Shown here: in pieces, positions 51,063-60,733 of the stretch
How the letters are laid out: each line of letters begins with the position of its first letter
How positions within the stretch are numbered: position 1 is the first letter of the stretch
NCBI GenBank assembly: GCA_003354135.1
Contig: PIVK01000003.1
Location: 44,304-108,303, forward strand
Length of the DNA: 64,000 nucleotides
DNA from: Rhodospirillales bacterium
Lineage (GTDB): Bacteria > Pseudomonadota > Alphaproteobacteria > Rhodospirillales > GLO-3
Direction: 5' to 3'
Notes under the pieces: generated by a model
The model's database searches: none
What the model was told of the DNA's origin: nothing
What the model saw: the letters and a program-made list of their open reading frames with translations, nothing else
Made by a program: the position numbers and the translations under genes

Positions 51063-54023
51063 TTACTCCATCTCGATCATGTCGCGGAAGATCCGGCACA
51101 CGGCCTCGGCGTAAGTCAGCATCTCCTCCTTCAAGGCCGGCAAGTCTGGGCAGTTGCCGAGGCGGGCCAGCTTCTCGCGGAGCGCCTGCGGCACCTCGTG
51201 TTCACGCTCGGCGGTGAAGTAGCCGGGAATGGTGAGGCGTAACATGCCCTGTACCGCCTGCCATAGATCCAGGGCCTCAACCAGCGTGCGGCACAGGTCT
51301 CCGTCCAGGTGGCCCGCCCCGGCCAGGTTGGTCAGCGCAGTGCGGGTGTTCTGGGACAGGACTTCCGGAGACACGTGGGCATGGCGGAGTTGCAGGTACT
51401 GGGCCAGGAATTCCACGTCGATCAGTCCGCCGCGATAGTGCTTGATCTCCCAAATGGAATCCGTGTGATGCTCGGTGTCCATACGGGCCCGCATGTTGGC
51501 TACATCGCGGAGCAGCTTGTCCGGGTCGCGTTCCGCGGTCAGGACCTCGTGGATGACGGCAGAGACCTCCTCGCGCAAAAGGGACGGACCAGACAAGACG
51601 CGGCCCCGGGTCAATGCCATGTGCTCCCAGGTCCAGGCCTCGGTCTTCTGATACTTGGCGAAACCTTCGAGAGTGACGGCGATCGGCCCGGTTTTGCCCG
51701 AAGGTCTGAGGCGCATATCCACTTCGTAGAGCGTCCCTTCTGTGGTTTGGGCGGTAACGGCGTTGATCAGGCGTTGCGAAAGACGAGCGAAGTACTGACT
51801 TGCCACCAAGGACTTCTCGCCGTCCGAGTTTTCGGCACCGCCGCTTTCGTAAACGAAGATCATGTCGAGATCGGAAGCCGGGGTCATCTCGGCGCCGCCC
51901 AGTTTTCCCAAGGCGATGACGACCATGCCGTGTCCGGGGAAGCGCCCGTGGCGCGTTGCGAAGTCATCCTCGACACGGGGATGAAGCCTGGACAACGCGG
52001 TCTCCGCAATGTTGCTCAGCGCTTGGGCGGCGAGCCGGGGTTCCAGGTGGCCGCGCAGGCTCTGCACGCCGATCTGGAACTTGCGGTCGTTGGCCCAGCG
52101 GCGGCTGAAGTCGAGCACGTCCTCAGGGACTTCGGCCTGGGCGAGCAGGCGATCCAGTTCCTCGTCAAGCGTCTCCGGCGACGGCTGGGCTGTGAAGTCG
52201 GAGCTGAGCACACCTTCGAGCACCGTGGAGCGGCGGCTCAAATGCTCGGCCAGGCGGGGAGCGGTGCCCATGATCTCCGCCAGCAGCACCAACAGGTGCG
52301 GATTGGTCTCGATCATCGAGAACAACTGTACCCCCGCCGGCAAATGCGCCAGAAACTCGTCGAACTTGAGAAACGCATCGTCCGGATTCGGCGTATCGGC
52401 CAGCGCCTTCAAAAGCACCGTCATGATATCGGTCAGAATCTCGCGGGCGCGCGTTGTACTGGTGGCGCGGTAACGGGCATGATGCCAGCCGCGAACCGTC
52501 CGATCCACGGTCGCGGCATTCTCATAACCCAACCTCTCCAGGGTCTGTAGGGTCTCCGGATCGGGGTCGCTGCCGGTGAAGACCAGGTTGCCGTCCACGC
52601 CATCCTGTGACTCAAGGGCCGTGGAGTCCCCGAATAGGTCGGCGTAGTGGAATTCGACTTTCCGCAGGTGTTCCAGAAGATCGGCGGAGAATGTCTCCGT
52701 ATCCGGATAGCCCATGAAAACCGCAATTCGCTTGAGGCCTTCCACATCCTCGGGCAGGGTCTGCGTCTGCTCGTCGTTGATCATCTGCAGACGGTGTTCG
52801 AGGCGCCGGAGGTAGTGGTAGGCGGTGATAAGGTCGGATGCCGTTTCCGGCGTCGTGCGGTCATGGCTGGCTAGGGCTGTGATGGCCTCCTCCGTTGCCG
52901 CGACCCGGAGCTTCGGCTCGCGTCCGCCCCAGATGAGTTGTTGGGTCTGGGCGAAGAACTCGATTTCGCGGATGCCGCCGCGCCCGAGCTTGATGTTGTG
53001 ACCGCCGACGCGGATGGTGGAGCCGCCCTTATAGGCATTGATCTGACGTTTGATGGCGTGAACGTCGCGGATGGAGGCGAAATCCAGGTATTTGCGCCAG
53101 ATGAAAGGCTTTAAGTGGGCGAGAAACTCCCGGCCAGCCGTAGTGTCGCCGGCCACGGGCCGGGCCTTGATCATGGCGGCCCGCTCCCAGTTCTGGCCGA
53201 CGCTCTCGTAATAGGTTTCGGCGGCAAACGTCGAGAGGGCGAGCGGCGTCGAGGATGGGTCCGGCCTGAGGCGAAGGTCGGTGCGGAACACGTAGCCGTC
53301 GACGGTCCGCTCGTCGATCAGTTTGACTAGATTGCGGGTCATGCGTACAAAGTGGTTCTGCAATTCCTCGGGTTCGTCGGCGTCGATGCGCTCGGGGTTG
53401 AACAGCACGATAAGGTCGATGTCGCTGGAAAAATTGAGCTCCCGCGCCCCCAGCTTGCCCATGGCGATGACGATGAACCCGGATTCCTGTTCCGGGTCGT
53501 CGGAGCTTTTGAGTCGAAGTGTTCCCCGCCGTTCCAGGCCCCGCAGCAGATGGGCCGTGGCGGCGCGCAGAGCGGCCTCGGCGAAATCTGAAAGACCCGT
53601 GGTGACCCGTTCCAGTTCCCATATCCGTGTGATGTCCGCCAAGGCAACCGAGAGTGCGATTCGCCGCTTGGAGATCCTGAGATTGCGTGCAAGTCGGGTG
53701 TCGTCTTGCTTGGAGCCACGCCACTCCTCCAGCGCGGTCATAACCGCTGCTACCGCGGCGTCGGGGCCGTCTTCCAGCAAGTCGCGGAAAAATCGGGGGT
53801 CGCGTTCTGCGCAGAGTGTGAGATAAGGACTGCTGCTCAGAATCCCTTCCAGAATCCTCTGTCCCCGCGGGTCTTGGGTGGCCTCGTCGAAGAAGGAAAT
53901 GAGATCCTGATCATCCGTGAGCCGCGCCGCCTCCACCAGCCGGTCGATGCTGGAACGGGCGGACTCTGGATTTGCCGCAAGGGGGAGCGCGATATCTTCA
54001 GCCAATCGGGCGAACAGCTTCAT
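51063..54023 (-). CDS. glnE: Bifunctional glutamine synthetase adenylyltransferase/adenylyl-removing enzyme
   Basis: 986 residues from ATG 54023 (GGAG 9 bases upstream); two earlier in-frame ATGs have no ribosome site. Controls glutamine synthetase by reversible adenylylation in response to PII. Two nucleotidyltransferase domains: residues ~175-260 with AMGKLGARELNFSSDIDLIV, and a C-terminal one with ALGKLGGAEMTPASDLDMIF, both keeping the DxD pair, so both activities should be intact. Divergent from the AsmA-like gene, 80 bases apart. Confidence 0.96.
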   Translation of the reverse strand: MKLFARLAEDIALPLAANPESARSSIDRLVEAARLTDDQDLISFFDEATQDPRGQRILEGILSSSPYLTLCAERDPRFFRDLLEDGPDAAVAAVMTALEEWRGSKQDDTRLARNLRISKRRIALSVALADITRIWELERVTTGLSDFAEAALRAATAHLLRGLERRGTLRLKSSDDPEQESGFIVIAMGKLGARELNFSSDIDLIVLFNPERIDADEPEELQNHFVRMTRNLVKLIDERTVDGYVFRTDLRLRPDPSSTPLALSTFAAETYYESVGQNWERAAMIKARPVAGDTTAGREFLAHLKPFIWRKYLDFASIRDVHAIKRQINAYKGGSTIRVGGHNIKLGRGGIREIEFFAQTQQLIWGGREPKLRVAATEEAITALASHDRTTPETASDLITAYHYLRRLEHRLQMINDEQTQTLPEDVEGLKRIAVFMGYPDTETFSADLLEHLRKVEFHYADLFGDSTALESQDGVDGNLVFTGSDPDPETLQTLERLGYENAATVDRTVRGWHHARYRATSTTRAREILTDIMTVLLKALADTPNPDDAFLKFDEFLAHLPAGVQLFSMIETNPHLLVLLAEIMGTAPRLAEHLSRRSTVLEGVLSSDFTAQPSPETLDEELDRLLAQAEVPEDVLDFSRRWANDRKFQIGVQSLRGHLEPRLAAQALSNIAETALSRLHPRVEDDFATRHGRFPGHGMVVIALGKLGGAEMTPASDLDMIFVYESGGAENSDGEKSLVASQYFARLSQRLINAVTAQTTEGTLYEVDMRLRPSGKTGPIAVTLEGFAKYQKTEAWTWEHMALTRGRVLSGPSLLREEVSAVIHEVLTAERDPDKLLRDVANMRARMDTEHHTDSIWEIKHYRGGLIDVEFLAQYLQLRHAHVSPEVLSQNTRTALTNLAGAGHLDGDLCRTLVEALDLWQAVQGMLRLTIPGYFTAEREHEVPQALREKLARLGNCPDLPALKEEMLTYAEAVCRIFRDMIEME

Positions 54024-54103
54024 TTTCTTTTGCTCCATTTTGCAGCACACTGCGGGAACCTTCCGGAAGGGTCAAGACGCCGTCAGAGCGAGAAGGGTTT
54101 TCC

Positions 54104-57100
54104 TTGATTAGAAGGACGATACGAGGACTGGTTCATCTGATCGGCGGGCTTGGTGCGGGCTTGGTGATCGTCATGTCGCTGGCTGCGTGGCGGTTGTCCT
54201 CGGGCCCCATTCCGTTAACCTTCCTGTCGACCTACATCCAGGATGCCCTGAGCGCGGCCCATCCCGACTTCGATATCGAACTCGATGACACCATCCTTAC
54301 ATGGGGTGGCTGGGAGCGGGCGCTGGATATCCGGGTGCTCAACGTTCAAGTCATCGATCCGATGGGCTCGGTGATTGCTTCGGTTCCCGAACTCTCCATG
54401 TCCATAAGTGGACAGGCCTTGATGCGTGGCATCGTGGCGCCCGAGCGCATCGAGATATTCCACCCCACCCTAAGGTTGCTCCGGCTGCGTGACGGAAGTT
54501 TCCAGGTGGCCTTCGGCGAAGGGAGAAAAGGAGGAGAGGCATTGGCCCCCGGGATGCTGGAGCGGATGCTGGCGGACCCCACCTCTGGGAACGCCATGAC
54601 CTATCTTGCCCGGATCGACATCATTGATGCCGATCTCACCATCGAGGATCAACGTCTCGAGACTTCCTGGCGTGCTTCGTCGGCGCAACTCCACCTGAGA
54701 CGCGACAGCAAAGGGATTTTGGGCCAAATCACCTTGCGTCTCGATGTCGAGGGTCATACGGCAGACGTGGCGGTGCTGGGCGAATACCATGTCGAAGACC
54801 GGACGATGGAGGCCGACATAAGTTTTGCGGATTTGAGGCCGGCCTTGTTCGCTCGCCTCGATCCGTTGCTGGACCCCTTCTCGGCGTTGCAGCTTCCACT
54901 CAGCGGCAAGGTGCACTTGGCATTGCTGGCGGACGGTTCCTTGGAGGCCGCGCGGTTCCAATTCTCGGGGCGTGCCGGAGATCTCGTTCTTCCGGCGCCT
55001 CTTTCCCAGACGCTCCGGGCCGAGACTCTGGACATCAAAGGGTGGATCGACGGAACCAACGACAGCCTCAATATCGAGAATTTGACCGCAAATTTCGGTT
55101 CGGCGGGACGGCTCCACCTGCCGCTGGCCGTCGAACATGAAATGCCGCTACGTGAGCTGACCCTCCAGGGCCGCTACCTGATGCGGGACCGGCGGCTCGA
55201 CATCAGCAAGTTGGAGCTCGATCTCCAGGGGCCGCGTCTCCGCCTCGAAGGGGTTGCCGACGGTATCGGCTCGCAATCCGGAATGACCCTTCAAGCCAAG
55301 GGTGAGCTAACCGACATCAAGGTCGACGAGTTAGCTACCTACTGGCCCAGGACCTGGGGTGAGGACGCCTACCTGTGGTGTGTCGAGAACCTTTCGGACG
55401 GGGTCGTGCCGCGGGCCGAAGCGGAAATCGCCTTACGCTTGGAAGCTGACGGCAAGGCCGAGATCGTGTCGTTGAGCGGTGAAATGGACATGGAGAACGT
55501 GACCGTCAACTATCTTTCGCCTATGCCCAAGGCGACTCAGGTGAGCGGCAAGTCGCGTTTCAACGACCAGCGTTTTGACATCATGGTGTCTCACGCCGAA
55601 GTCGGGGGCCTGGCGGTGCGCGAGGGCACCGTTTTCCTCACCGGGCTTGACCAAGTGGATCAGTTTGCCGACATCGAACTTTTCATCGACGGCCCCATAC
55701 GCTCGGCCATGGCCCTGATCGAACACAAACCGCTGGACCTCGTATCGGAAGTTGGAATCGACCCCGAAAAGATGTCCGGCATGGTATCGACCCGTCTCAA
55801 CCTCGATTTCATCATCGAGAAGGACCTGACCATCGACCGGGTGGACGTGGCAGCCAAAGCCTCGACGCGCGACACCTTTGTCGCCGGCGTCGTGCTGGGA
55901 CGGAACCTGTCCTCGGGCAATCTGGAACTACAGATAGACAAAGGGGGCATGGACGTGGTCGGTGACGCCGATCTGGCGGGGGTTCCGTCTCATATCCGCT
56001 GGCGGCGCAACTTTGGTTCCAACGCACCCGTGATCAGCCATTATGAGGTCACGTCGCGTATCGAGAACGTCGAGCATACCGAGGACCTGGGGGTGGAACT
56101 GAAACCCTTTGCCGGGGATATGAGGGGGGCGGCCAGTACCAAGATCTATTACACCGAATTCCGTGGTGGCCGGGGGAGTCTCAAGGCCAGTGCGGATTTG
56201 ACCGAACTGGCGGTCGACCTGCCCATGATCGGGTGGCACAAGGAGGCCGGTGTCGGTGGCCGCGCGGAAGTGGGGCTCAGCGTCCAGGACGGCGTGGTCC
56301 GGGACATAGACCACTTCTTGATCCAGGCCCGCGATCTCACGGTGTCCGGATCGGCCCGGTATTCGCCGGCGGGCACCGGCCTGGAGCGGGTGGATCTGGC
56401 CCAAGTGGTCTATGGGCGCACGGACATCAAGGGAGCCCTGATCCCCAATGAGGACGGAAGCTGGACGGTGACCGTCCACGGGGCCTCTCTCGACTTCGCG
56501 CCGCCCTATGAGAAATTGTTCCGGCGGCCGGGCCAGGTGTCGGTCGACGAAGGTACGGGGATCGAATTCTCGCTCGCCGTCGATCTGGAGAACGTCTGGC
56601 TCGGCGAGACCCAGCGCGTGCGCAACCTGACCGGCAGCCTGTCCCGGCGCGGCGGCCGCTGGCGCACCCTCCGGATGGAGGGCACGGTCGGCAACGACAA
56701 GCCGTTCTCGGTCCGCATCCTTCCGGGTACGGGCGGCAACCGGACCTTGGGGGTCAGCACCCAGGACGCGGGAGCGTTGTTCCGCGCGTTGGGGATCTAC
56801 GAGAACATGGTCGGGGGCTCGCTCGAGATTGGCGGTGTGTTCGATGACACCAAGTCCGACTCGCCGATCAAGGGTAACCTGACCATCAAGCAGTACCGTA
56901 TTATCAACGCTCCAGTGCTGGCACATCTGGTCAGCATGGCGGCCATCACCGGCATTCTCGACAGCCTGAAAGGCGATGGCCTGGGGTTCCTCCGCCTTGA
57001 TGTCCCTTTCACCATGAGCGACGGGGTCATCGGGATAAAAGAGGCAAAAAGTTCTGGGATCTCGTTAGGATTTACGGCGTCGGGCAAGATTTATACGGCT

Positions 57101-57430
57101 GCCGACGCCATCGAAATGAAGGGGACCCTGGTCCCGGCCTATGCCATCAACGCGGTTTGGGGAAATATCCCGATTTTTGGGGGTCTTCTGACGGGCGGCG
57201 AGGAGGGAAGCGGGGTCTTTGCCGCCCGCTACCATGTGACCGGATCAATAGAAGACCCCAAGGTTCAGGTCGATCCACTATCGGCCCTGGCGCCCGGCTT
57301 CCTGCGCAACCTGTTCGACGTTTTTCGTGAAGGGGACGCCGGAAAGCAAGCTCCCTCGCCGAAGCCCGATGCCGGTAAGACGGCGTCACCGATCCCGGCC
57401 GACGATCAGGCGCCGGTCGGCGGCCTTTGA
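54104..57430 (+). CDS. Large AsmA-like/DUF3971 envelope protein
   Basis: 1108 residues from TTG 54104 (AGAAGGG upstream), chosen because the hydrophobic N-terminal anchor (GLVHLIGGLGAGLVIVMSLAA) starts just after; no ATG suits. Rest is a long beta-rich periplasmic protein with repeated LxLDLQGPRLRLEG-type strands, a DUF3971 region, and an AsmA-like C-terminal part ending in VWGNIPIFGGLLTGGEEGSG and GSIEDPKVQVDPLSALAPGF. Relatives (YhdP, TamB, AsmA) form hydrophobic grooves bridging inner and outer membranes and move phospholipids. A Pro/Lys/Ala tail closes it. Confidence 0.85.
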   Translation: MIRRTIRGLVHLIGGLGAGLVIVMSLAAWRLSSGPIPLTFLSTYIQDALSAAHPDFDIELDDTILTWGGWERALDIRVLNVQVIDPMGSVIASVPELSMSISGQALMRGIVAPERIEIFHPTLRLLRLRDGSFQVAFGEGRKGGEALAPGMLERMLADPTSGNAMTYLARIDIIDADLTIEDQRLETSWRASSAQLHLRRDSKGILGQITLRLDVEGHTADVAVLGEYHVEDRTMEADISFADLRPALFARLDPLLDPFSALQLPLSGKVHLALLADGSLEAARFQFSGRAGDLVLPAPLSQTLRAETLDIKGWIDGTNDSLNIENLTANFGSAGRLHLPLAVEHEMPLRELTLQGRYLMRDRRLDISKLELDLQGPRLRLEGVADGIGSQSGMTLQAKGELTDIKVDELATYWPRTWGEDAYLWCVENLSDGVVPRAEAEIALRLEADGKAEIVSLSGEMDMENVTVNYLSPMPKATQVSGKSRFNDQRFDIMVSHAEVGGLAVREGTVFLTGLDQVDQFADIELFIDGPIRSAMALIEHKPLDLVSEVGIDPEKMSGMVSTRLNLDFIIEKDLTIDRVDVAAKASTRDTFVAGVVLGRNLSSGNLELQIDKGGMDVVGDADLAGVPSHIRWRRNFGSNAPVISHYEVTSRIENVEHTEDLGVELKPFAGDMRGAASTKIYYTEFRGGRGSLKASADLTELAVDLPMIGWHKEAGVGGRAEVGLSVQDGVVRDIDHFLIQARDLTVSGSARYSPAGTGLERVDLAQVVYGRTDIKGALIPNEDGSWTVTVHGASLDFAPPYEKLFRRPGQVSVDEGTGIEFSLAVDLENVWLGETQRVRNLTGSLSRRGGRWRTLRMEGTVGNDKPFSVRILPGTGGNRTLGVSTQDAGALFRALGIYENMVGGSLEIGGVFDDTKSDSPIKGNLTIKQYRIINAPVLAHLVSMAAITGILDSLKGDGLGFLRLDVPFTMSDGVIGIKEAKSSGISLGFTASGKIYTAADAIEMKGTLVPAYAINAVWGNIPIFGGLLTGGEEGSGVFAARYHVTGSIEDPKVQVDPLSALAPGFLRNLFDVFREGDAGKQAPSPKPDAGKTASPIPADDQAPVGGL

Positions 57431-57474
57431 GAGCCGGCCATGTCCGACCAGATCCTGTCGCCGTTCCTTCGCCC

Positions 57475-58104
57475 CTACCGTTGGCGGCGGAACTTGGGGC
57501 CTTGATAGACTCGGATCGCATTGCCACGTTCCAGGCTGTTGTGTCGGTCCCAGGAATCCTTTTGCATGCGGCTCCGTTTCCGGTCTTCCTCGTCGGCCAG
57601 GAGCCGGGCGAGCTTTGCCAGGGCCAGGCGCTTATTGGCGTGCTGGGAACGCTCCTCGCGGGCAACCGTGACGAGACCCGTCGGAAGGTGTTCCAGACGG
57701 ACCGCCGAGTCGGTCGTGTTGACGTGCTGGCCGCCCGGTCCACTGGCCCGCATGGCCGTGAATCTGAGTTTGGTGGGATCCAGCTCAGGCGCGTCCTCGG
57801 GAACCGGCAGGATGCTCACCTTGACGAACCAGTTCCGGCGTTTGTGCTTGGGCCGGAAGGGGCTGGTTCCGATCCACTGCATCGTTCCCTCGACGGTAGC
57901 GGCGAAGTCCTCCGTGCCCGGTCCCGATAGGGACAGCAGCATGGACCGGACCACGTCGTCCCGGTCCATGCCGGTTTCCAGGAGTTGGGTTTCGATTCCC
58001 TCCTTCCCCGTTTCCGCGATCAGGGCTTCGGCGAGGCGGGCCACGACCCAACCGCATTCCCTCGGGCCGCGTCCGGCGGAGATCTGTATCCAGCGCTCGC
58101 TCAT
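57475..58104 (-). CDS. prfH: Peptide chain release factor homologue PrfH
   Basis: 209 residues. A release factor with the catalytic GGQ (124-126 in RASGPGGQHVNTTDSAVR) and the basic C-terminal RF-1 tail (SQHANKRLALAKLARLL), but no stop-codon-reading SPF/PxT domain; instead a short N-terminal domain. In RtcB2-PrfH systems PrfH releases peptides from ribosomes whose 16S rRNA decoding centre has been cut, so that RtcB can re-seal the rRNA. The start overlaps the rtcB stop (ATGA). Confidence 0.93.
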   Translation of the reverse strand: MSERWIQISAGRGPRECGWVVARLAEALIAETGKEGIETQLLETGMDRDDVVRSMLLSLSGPGTEDFAATVEGTMQWIGTSPFRPKHKRRNWFVKVSILPVPEDAPELDPTKLRFTAMRASGPGGQHVNTTDSAVRLEHLPTGLVTVAREERSQHANKRLALAKLARLLADEEDRKRSRMQKDSWDRHNSLERGNAIRVYQGPKFRRQR

Positions 58105-59228
58105 GCCCGCCTCGTCTTGTAAGTCAGAACCGGTCGGAATACGGCCAGCACCTTGACGATGCCGGTGTCCACCAAGTCCTGAACGACGGTGCCGATGTTT
58201 TTGTAGGCCTGCGGGGCCTCTTCATAAAGGAGGCTCTTGTCGTCGCAGATCACCCGACCGCCGTAGCCGTTGCGCCGGAGATCCTCGGGCTTGAAACGGC
58301 GGGACAGGCGGTGCCGGCTGTCCGAGCGGTTCCATTTGCGCCCGGCGCCATGCGCCACCGACCAGGCATTGCCTGCTTGCCCGCCCGTGGGCCGGACAAG
58401 GTAGCTTAGCGCCCCCCGGGAGCCGGGGATGAGGATCGGACCGGCATCCGACGGGGCCGCTCCCTTGCGGTGGAGCCAGGTTCCGGAATCCGAACCGGGC
58501 GCCGGGGTGACGCTGTTGTGGCAGAGGTCGAGCACCTTGGCGCCCGTGGTGCCGACCTGCTGCAGGATGCGAAGGGCGATCAGTTCCCGGTTGGCGGCGG
58601 CCCAGGCCAGGGCGTCGTCATGGGCCCGGATGTAATCTCCGAAGGCTTGGGTTCCGATATCAAGGCCCGACGTGCCGTGGTTGGCGACGTGATTGCGGAG
58701 AAGGGTCTCGCCGACACCCCGTGATCCCGAGTGGACCACGAGATGGAGCCGTCCCGTTTCCAGCCCCAACTCATGGAATCCGTCTTCGTCGAACACTTCA
58801 TCTACGGCCTGGAATTCGGCGAAATGATTGCCGCCGCCGATGGTGCCCAGCGCCGAGACCGGCATGTCCTCCTTTACCTCCCGCGCGGCAAGCCAGCCTT
58901 GTGGGTCTTCCGTCCAGCCGTCATCAAGGCCGACCAGTTTCCGGGCGGCCTTCTCCGGCTTGAACTTCTTTTCGGTGATTCCGGCCCGCCACAACCCGAT
59001 GCCGCAGCCGACATCGTTTCCGACCAAGTGCGGATAGACGACACCTTCACTCACGAAAGCGGCCCCGATGGGAGTGCCCTTTCCGGGGTGGATATCCGGC
59101 AGACCGACGGCCGTAATCATATTGCGGAACTTCGCGGTCTCTTCGAGTTGCCTGACGGCTTCGCCTTCGACCCAGGTTTTTTCGGATGCGATCAGTCGGA
59201 CGACGGCATCCTTGTTTCGATTGCCCAT
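58101..59228 (-). CDS. rtcB: RNA-splicing ligase RtcB (RtcB2-type, PrfH-linked)
   Basis: 375 residues. GTP/Mn2+-dependent ligase joining 2',3'-cyclic phosphate or 3'-phosphate ends to 5'-OH ends. Metal and guanylylation residues are present: GLPDIHPGKG, GNDVGCGIGLW, GGGNHFAEFQ, HSGSRGVG and SVAHGAGRKWNR (guanylylated His). Shorter than canonical RtcB (~400-480) as usual for the PrfH-linked group. Together with prfH it is a ribosome repair module known to counter decoding-centre cleavage by colicin E3-like toxins. A putative 33-codon leader overlaps its start. Confidence 0.94.
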   Translation of the reverse strand: MGNRNKDAVVRLIASEKTWVEGEAVRQLEETAKFRNMITAVGLPDIHPGKGTPIGAAFVSEGVVYPHLVGNDVGCGIGLWRAGITEKKFKPEKAARKLVGLDDGWTEDPQGWLAAREVKEDMPVSALGTIGGGNHFAEFQAVDEVFDEDGFHELGLETGRLHLVVHSGSRGVGETLLRNHVANHGTSGLDIGTQAFGDYIRAHDDALAWAAANRELIALRILQQVGTTGAKVLDLCHNSVTPAPGSDSGTWLHRKGAAPSDAGPILIPGSRGALSYLVRPTGGQAGNAWSVAHGAGRKWNRSDSRHRLSRRFKPEDLRRNGYGGRVICDDKSLLYEEAPQAYKNIGTVVQDLVDTGIVKVLAVFRPVLTYKTRRA

Positions 59229-59293
59229 GCGTAATCATCCCTATGGAATTTTTTCAAGTGAACCTGCGAAAAGTCCATGGGAATGTTCTGCAT
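59192..59293 (-). CDS. Possible 33-aa leader ORF overlapping rtcB
   Basis: ATG 59293 has an excellent ribosome site (GGGAGG, 4-9 bases upstream), better than that of rtcB itself. It reads MQNIPMDFSQVHLKKFH then ends MPSSD, in a different frame from rtcB and overlapping its first 12 codons. It could be a leader that couples or limits rtcB translation, or the real ribosome entry point with frame change. No similarity recognised. Confidence 0.4.
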   Translation of the reverse strand: MQNIPMDFSQVHLKKFHRDDYAWAIETRMPSSD

Positions 59294-59343
59294 GGTTTCC
59301 TCCCTTAGATGGAAAAGGCCGGATAATCCGTGAATGGAGCGGG

Positions 59344-59373
59344 GCTGTATCACGCATAAGAAGGAACGGTCAA
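59344..59373 (-). promoter_or_regulatory. Predicted promoter of the rtcB-prfH operon
   Basis: Minus strand: -35 TTGACC (59373-59368), 18-base spacer, -10 TACAGC (59349-59344), 50 bases before the leader ATG. No sigma-54 (-24/-12) element, which drives rtcBA with RtcR in other bacteria, was seen. Confidence 0.45.
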
Positions 59374-59420
59374 GAGCGGCGTTCGGGCAGCCCGGAATTT
59401 CGGGCCGACGTGTTGCAATT

Positions 59421-60674
59421 TTACACCAGTCGGACCAACGCGTGCTTCTTCTTGCCGGCGCTAAGCTTGATCACGCCTTCGCCATTGACGTCCGATGGCG
59501 TGATCATCCGCATCTCGTCGCCGATGGCGGCGTCATTGAGCTTGCCGCCGCCGCCCTTGATCAGTCGCCGGGCTTCGCCGCCCGACGCGGCAAGGCCCGC
59601 CATGTGGAACAGCTTGAAGGCCGGGATAGCGGTGTCCAACTCGGAACGCGTTATCTCGATGGTCGGCAGGCCCTCGGCCGCCTGACCCTGCTCGAAGGTC
59701 TTGGCCGCCGTTTCCGCGGCCTGGGCCGCGGCGGCTTCGCCATGGCAGAGCTTGGTGACCTCGGTCGCCAGGATCTTCTTGGCCTCGTTGATTTCGGCCC
59801 CTTCCAGGGCTTCCAGCCCGGCAATCTCATTCATGGAGAGATCGGTGAAGAGCCGGAGGAACTTGCCGACGTCGGCGTCTTCCGCATTGCGCCAGTATTG
59901 CCAGTAGTCATAGGGGCTCAGCATGTCGGCGTTAAGCCACACGGCGCCGGCCGCCGTTTTGCCCATTTTGGCGCCCGAGGCGGTGGTCAGGAGCGGCGTG
60001 GTCAGGCCGAAGAGCCGCTTGCCCGCCACGCGCCGGCCCAGTTCGACACCGTTGACGATGTTGCCCCATTGGTCCGAGCCGCCCATCTGCAGCATGCAGT
60101 CCCGGCGCTTGGCCAGTTCGACGAAGTCGTAGGCCTGCAAAATCATGTAGTTGAACTCGAGGAAGGTCAGCGGCTGCTCACGGTCGAGCCTCAGCTTCAC
60201 CGAATCGAAGGTCATCATGCGGTTGATGGTGAAGTGGGGGCCGTAATCACGCAAAAACGAGATGTAATTGAGCCCGTCCAACCAGTCGGTATTGTTGACC
60301 ATCACCGCGTCGGTCGGGCCGTCGCCGAACACGAGGAATTTCTCGAACACCTGCTTGATGCCGGTCATGTTGGACTGGATGTCGTCTTCCGTCAGAATCT
60401 TCCGGCTTTCGTCCTTACCCGACGGATCTCCGACCTTGGTCGTGCCGCCACCCATCAGAACGATTGGCTTGTGCCCCGCTTGCTGGAACCGCCTCAGCAG
60501 CATGATGGAGACCAGCGAACCCGCGTGCAGGCTGGGTGCTGTACAATCAAAGCCGATGTAGGCGGTAACCGGCTTCTCGGCGGCCATGGCGTCCAGCGCC
60601 TCGAAGTCCGTGCATTGGTGCACGTAGCCGCGCTCGGTGACGGTCTTGAGAAACCCGGATTTGTAAGTGGTCAT
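59421..60674 (-). CDS. tyrS: Tyrosyl-tRNA synthetase
   Basis: 417 residues from ATG 60674; upstream in-frame ATG gives a 19-residue extension without conservation. Class I aminoacyl-tRNA synthetase. HIGH-equivalent in [14 protein letters not shown], tyrosine-binding [10 protein letters not shown] and [18 protein letters not shown]-equivalent GAKMGKTA, and C-terminal S4 RNA-binding domain ([15 protein letters not shown]). Divergent from anmK, 59 bases apart. Confidence 0.97.
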   Translation of the reverse strand: MTTYKSGFLKTVTERGYVHQCTDFEALDAMAAEKPVTAYIGFDCTAPSLHAGSLVSIMLLRRFQQAGHKPIVLMGGGTTKVGDPSGKDESRKILTEDDIQSNMTGIKQVFEKFLVFGDGPTDAVMVNNTDWLDGLNYISFLRDYGPHFTINRMMTFDSVKLRLDREQPLTFLEFNYMILQAYDFVELAKRRDCMLQMGGSDQWGNIVNGVELGRRVAGKRLFGLTTPLLTTASGAKMGKTAAGAVWLNADMLSPYDYWQYWRNAEDADVGKFLRLFTDLSMNEIAGLEALEGAEINEAKKILATEVTKLCHGEAAAAQAAETAAKTFEQGQAAEGLPTIEITRSELDTAIPAFKLFHMAGLAASGGEARRLIKGGGGKLNDAAIGDEMRMITPSDVNGEGVIKLSAGKKKHALVRLV

Positions 60675-60733
60675 TCTGGCGCGTCCCCTGGTAAGGTCGG
60701 CAAGTGTAGTATAGCAAAGCTGCGGAAACAACG

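Noticed and set aside
59390..59405. GCCCG-GAATTT-CGGGC hairpin after tyrS as terminator
   Set aside because: The stem is only 5 bp and no T-run follows on either strand.
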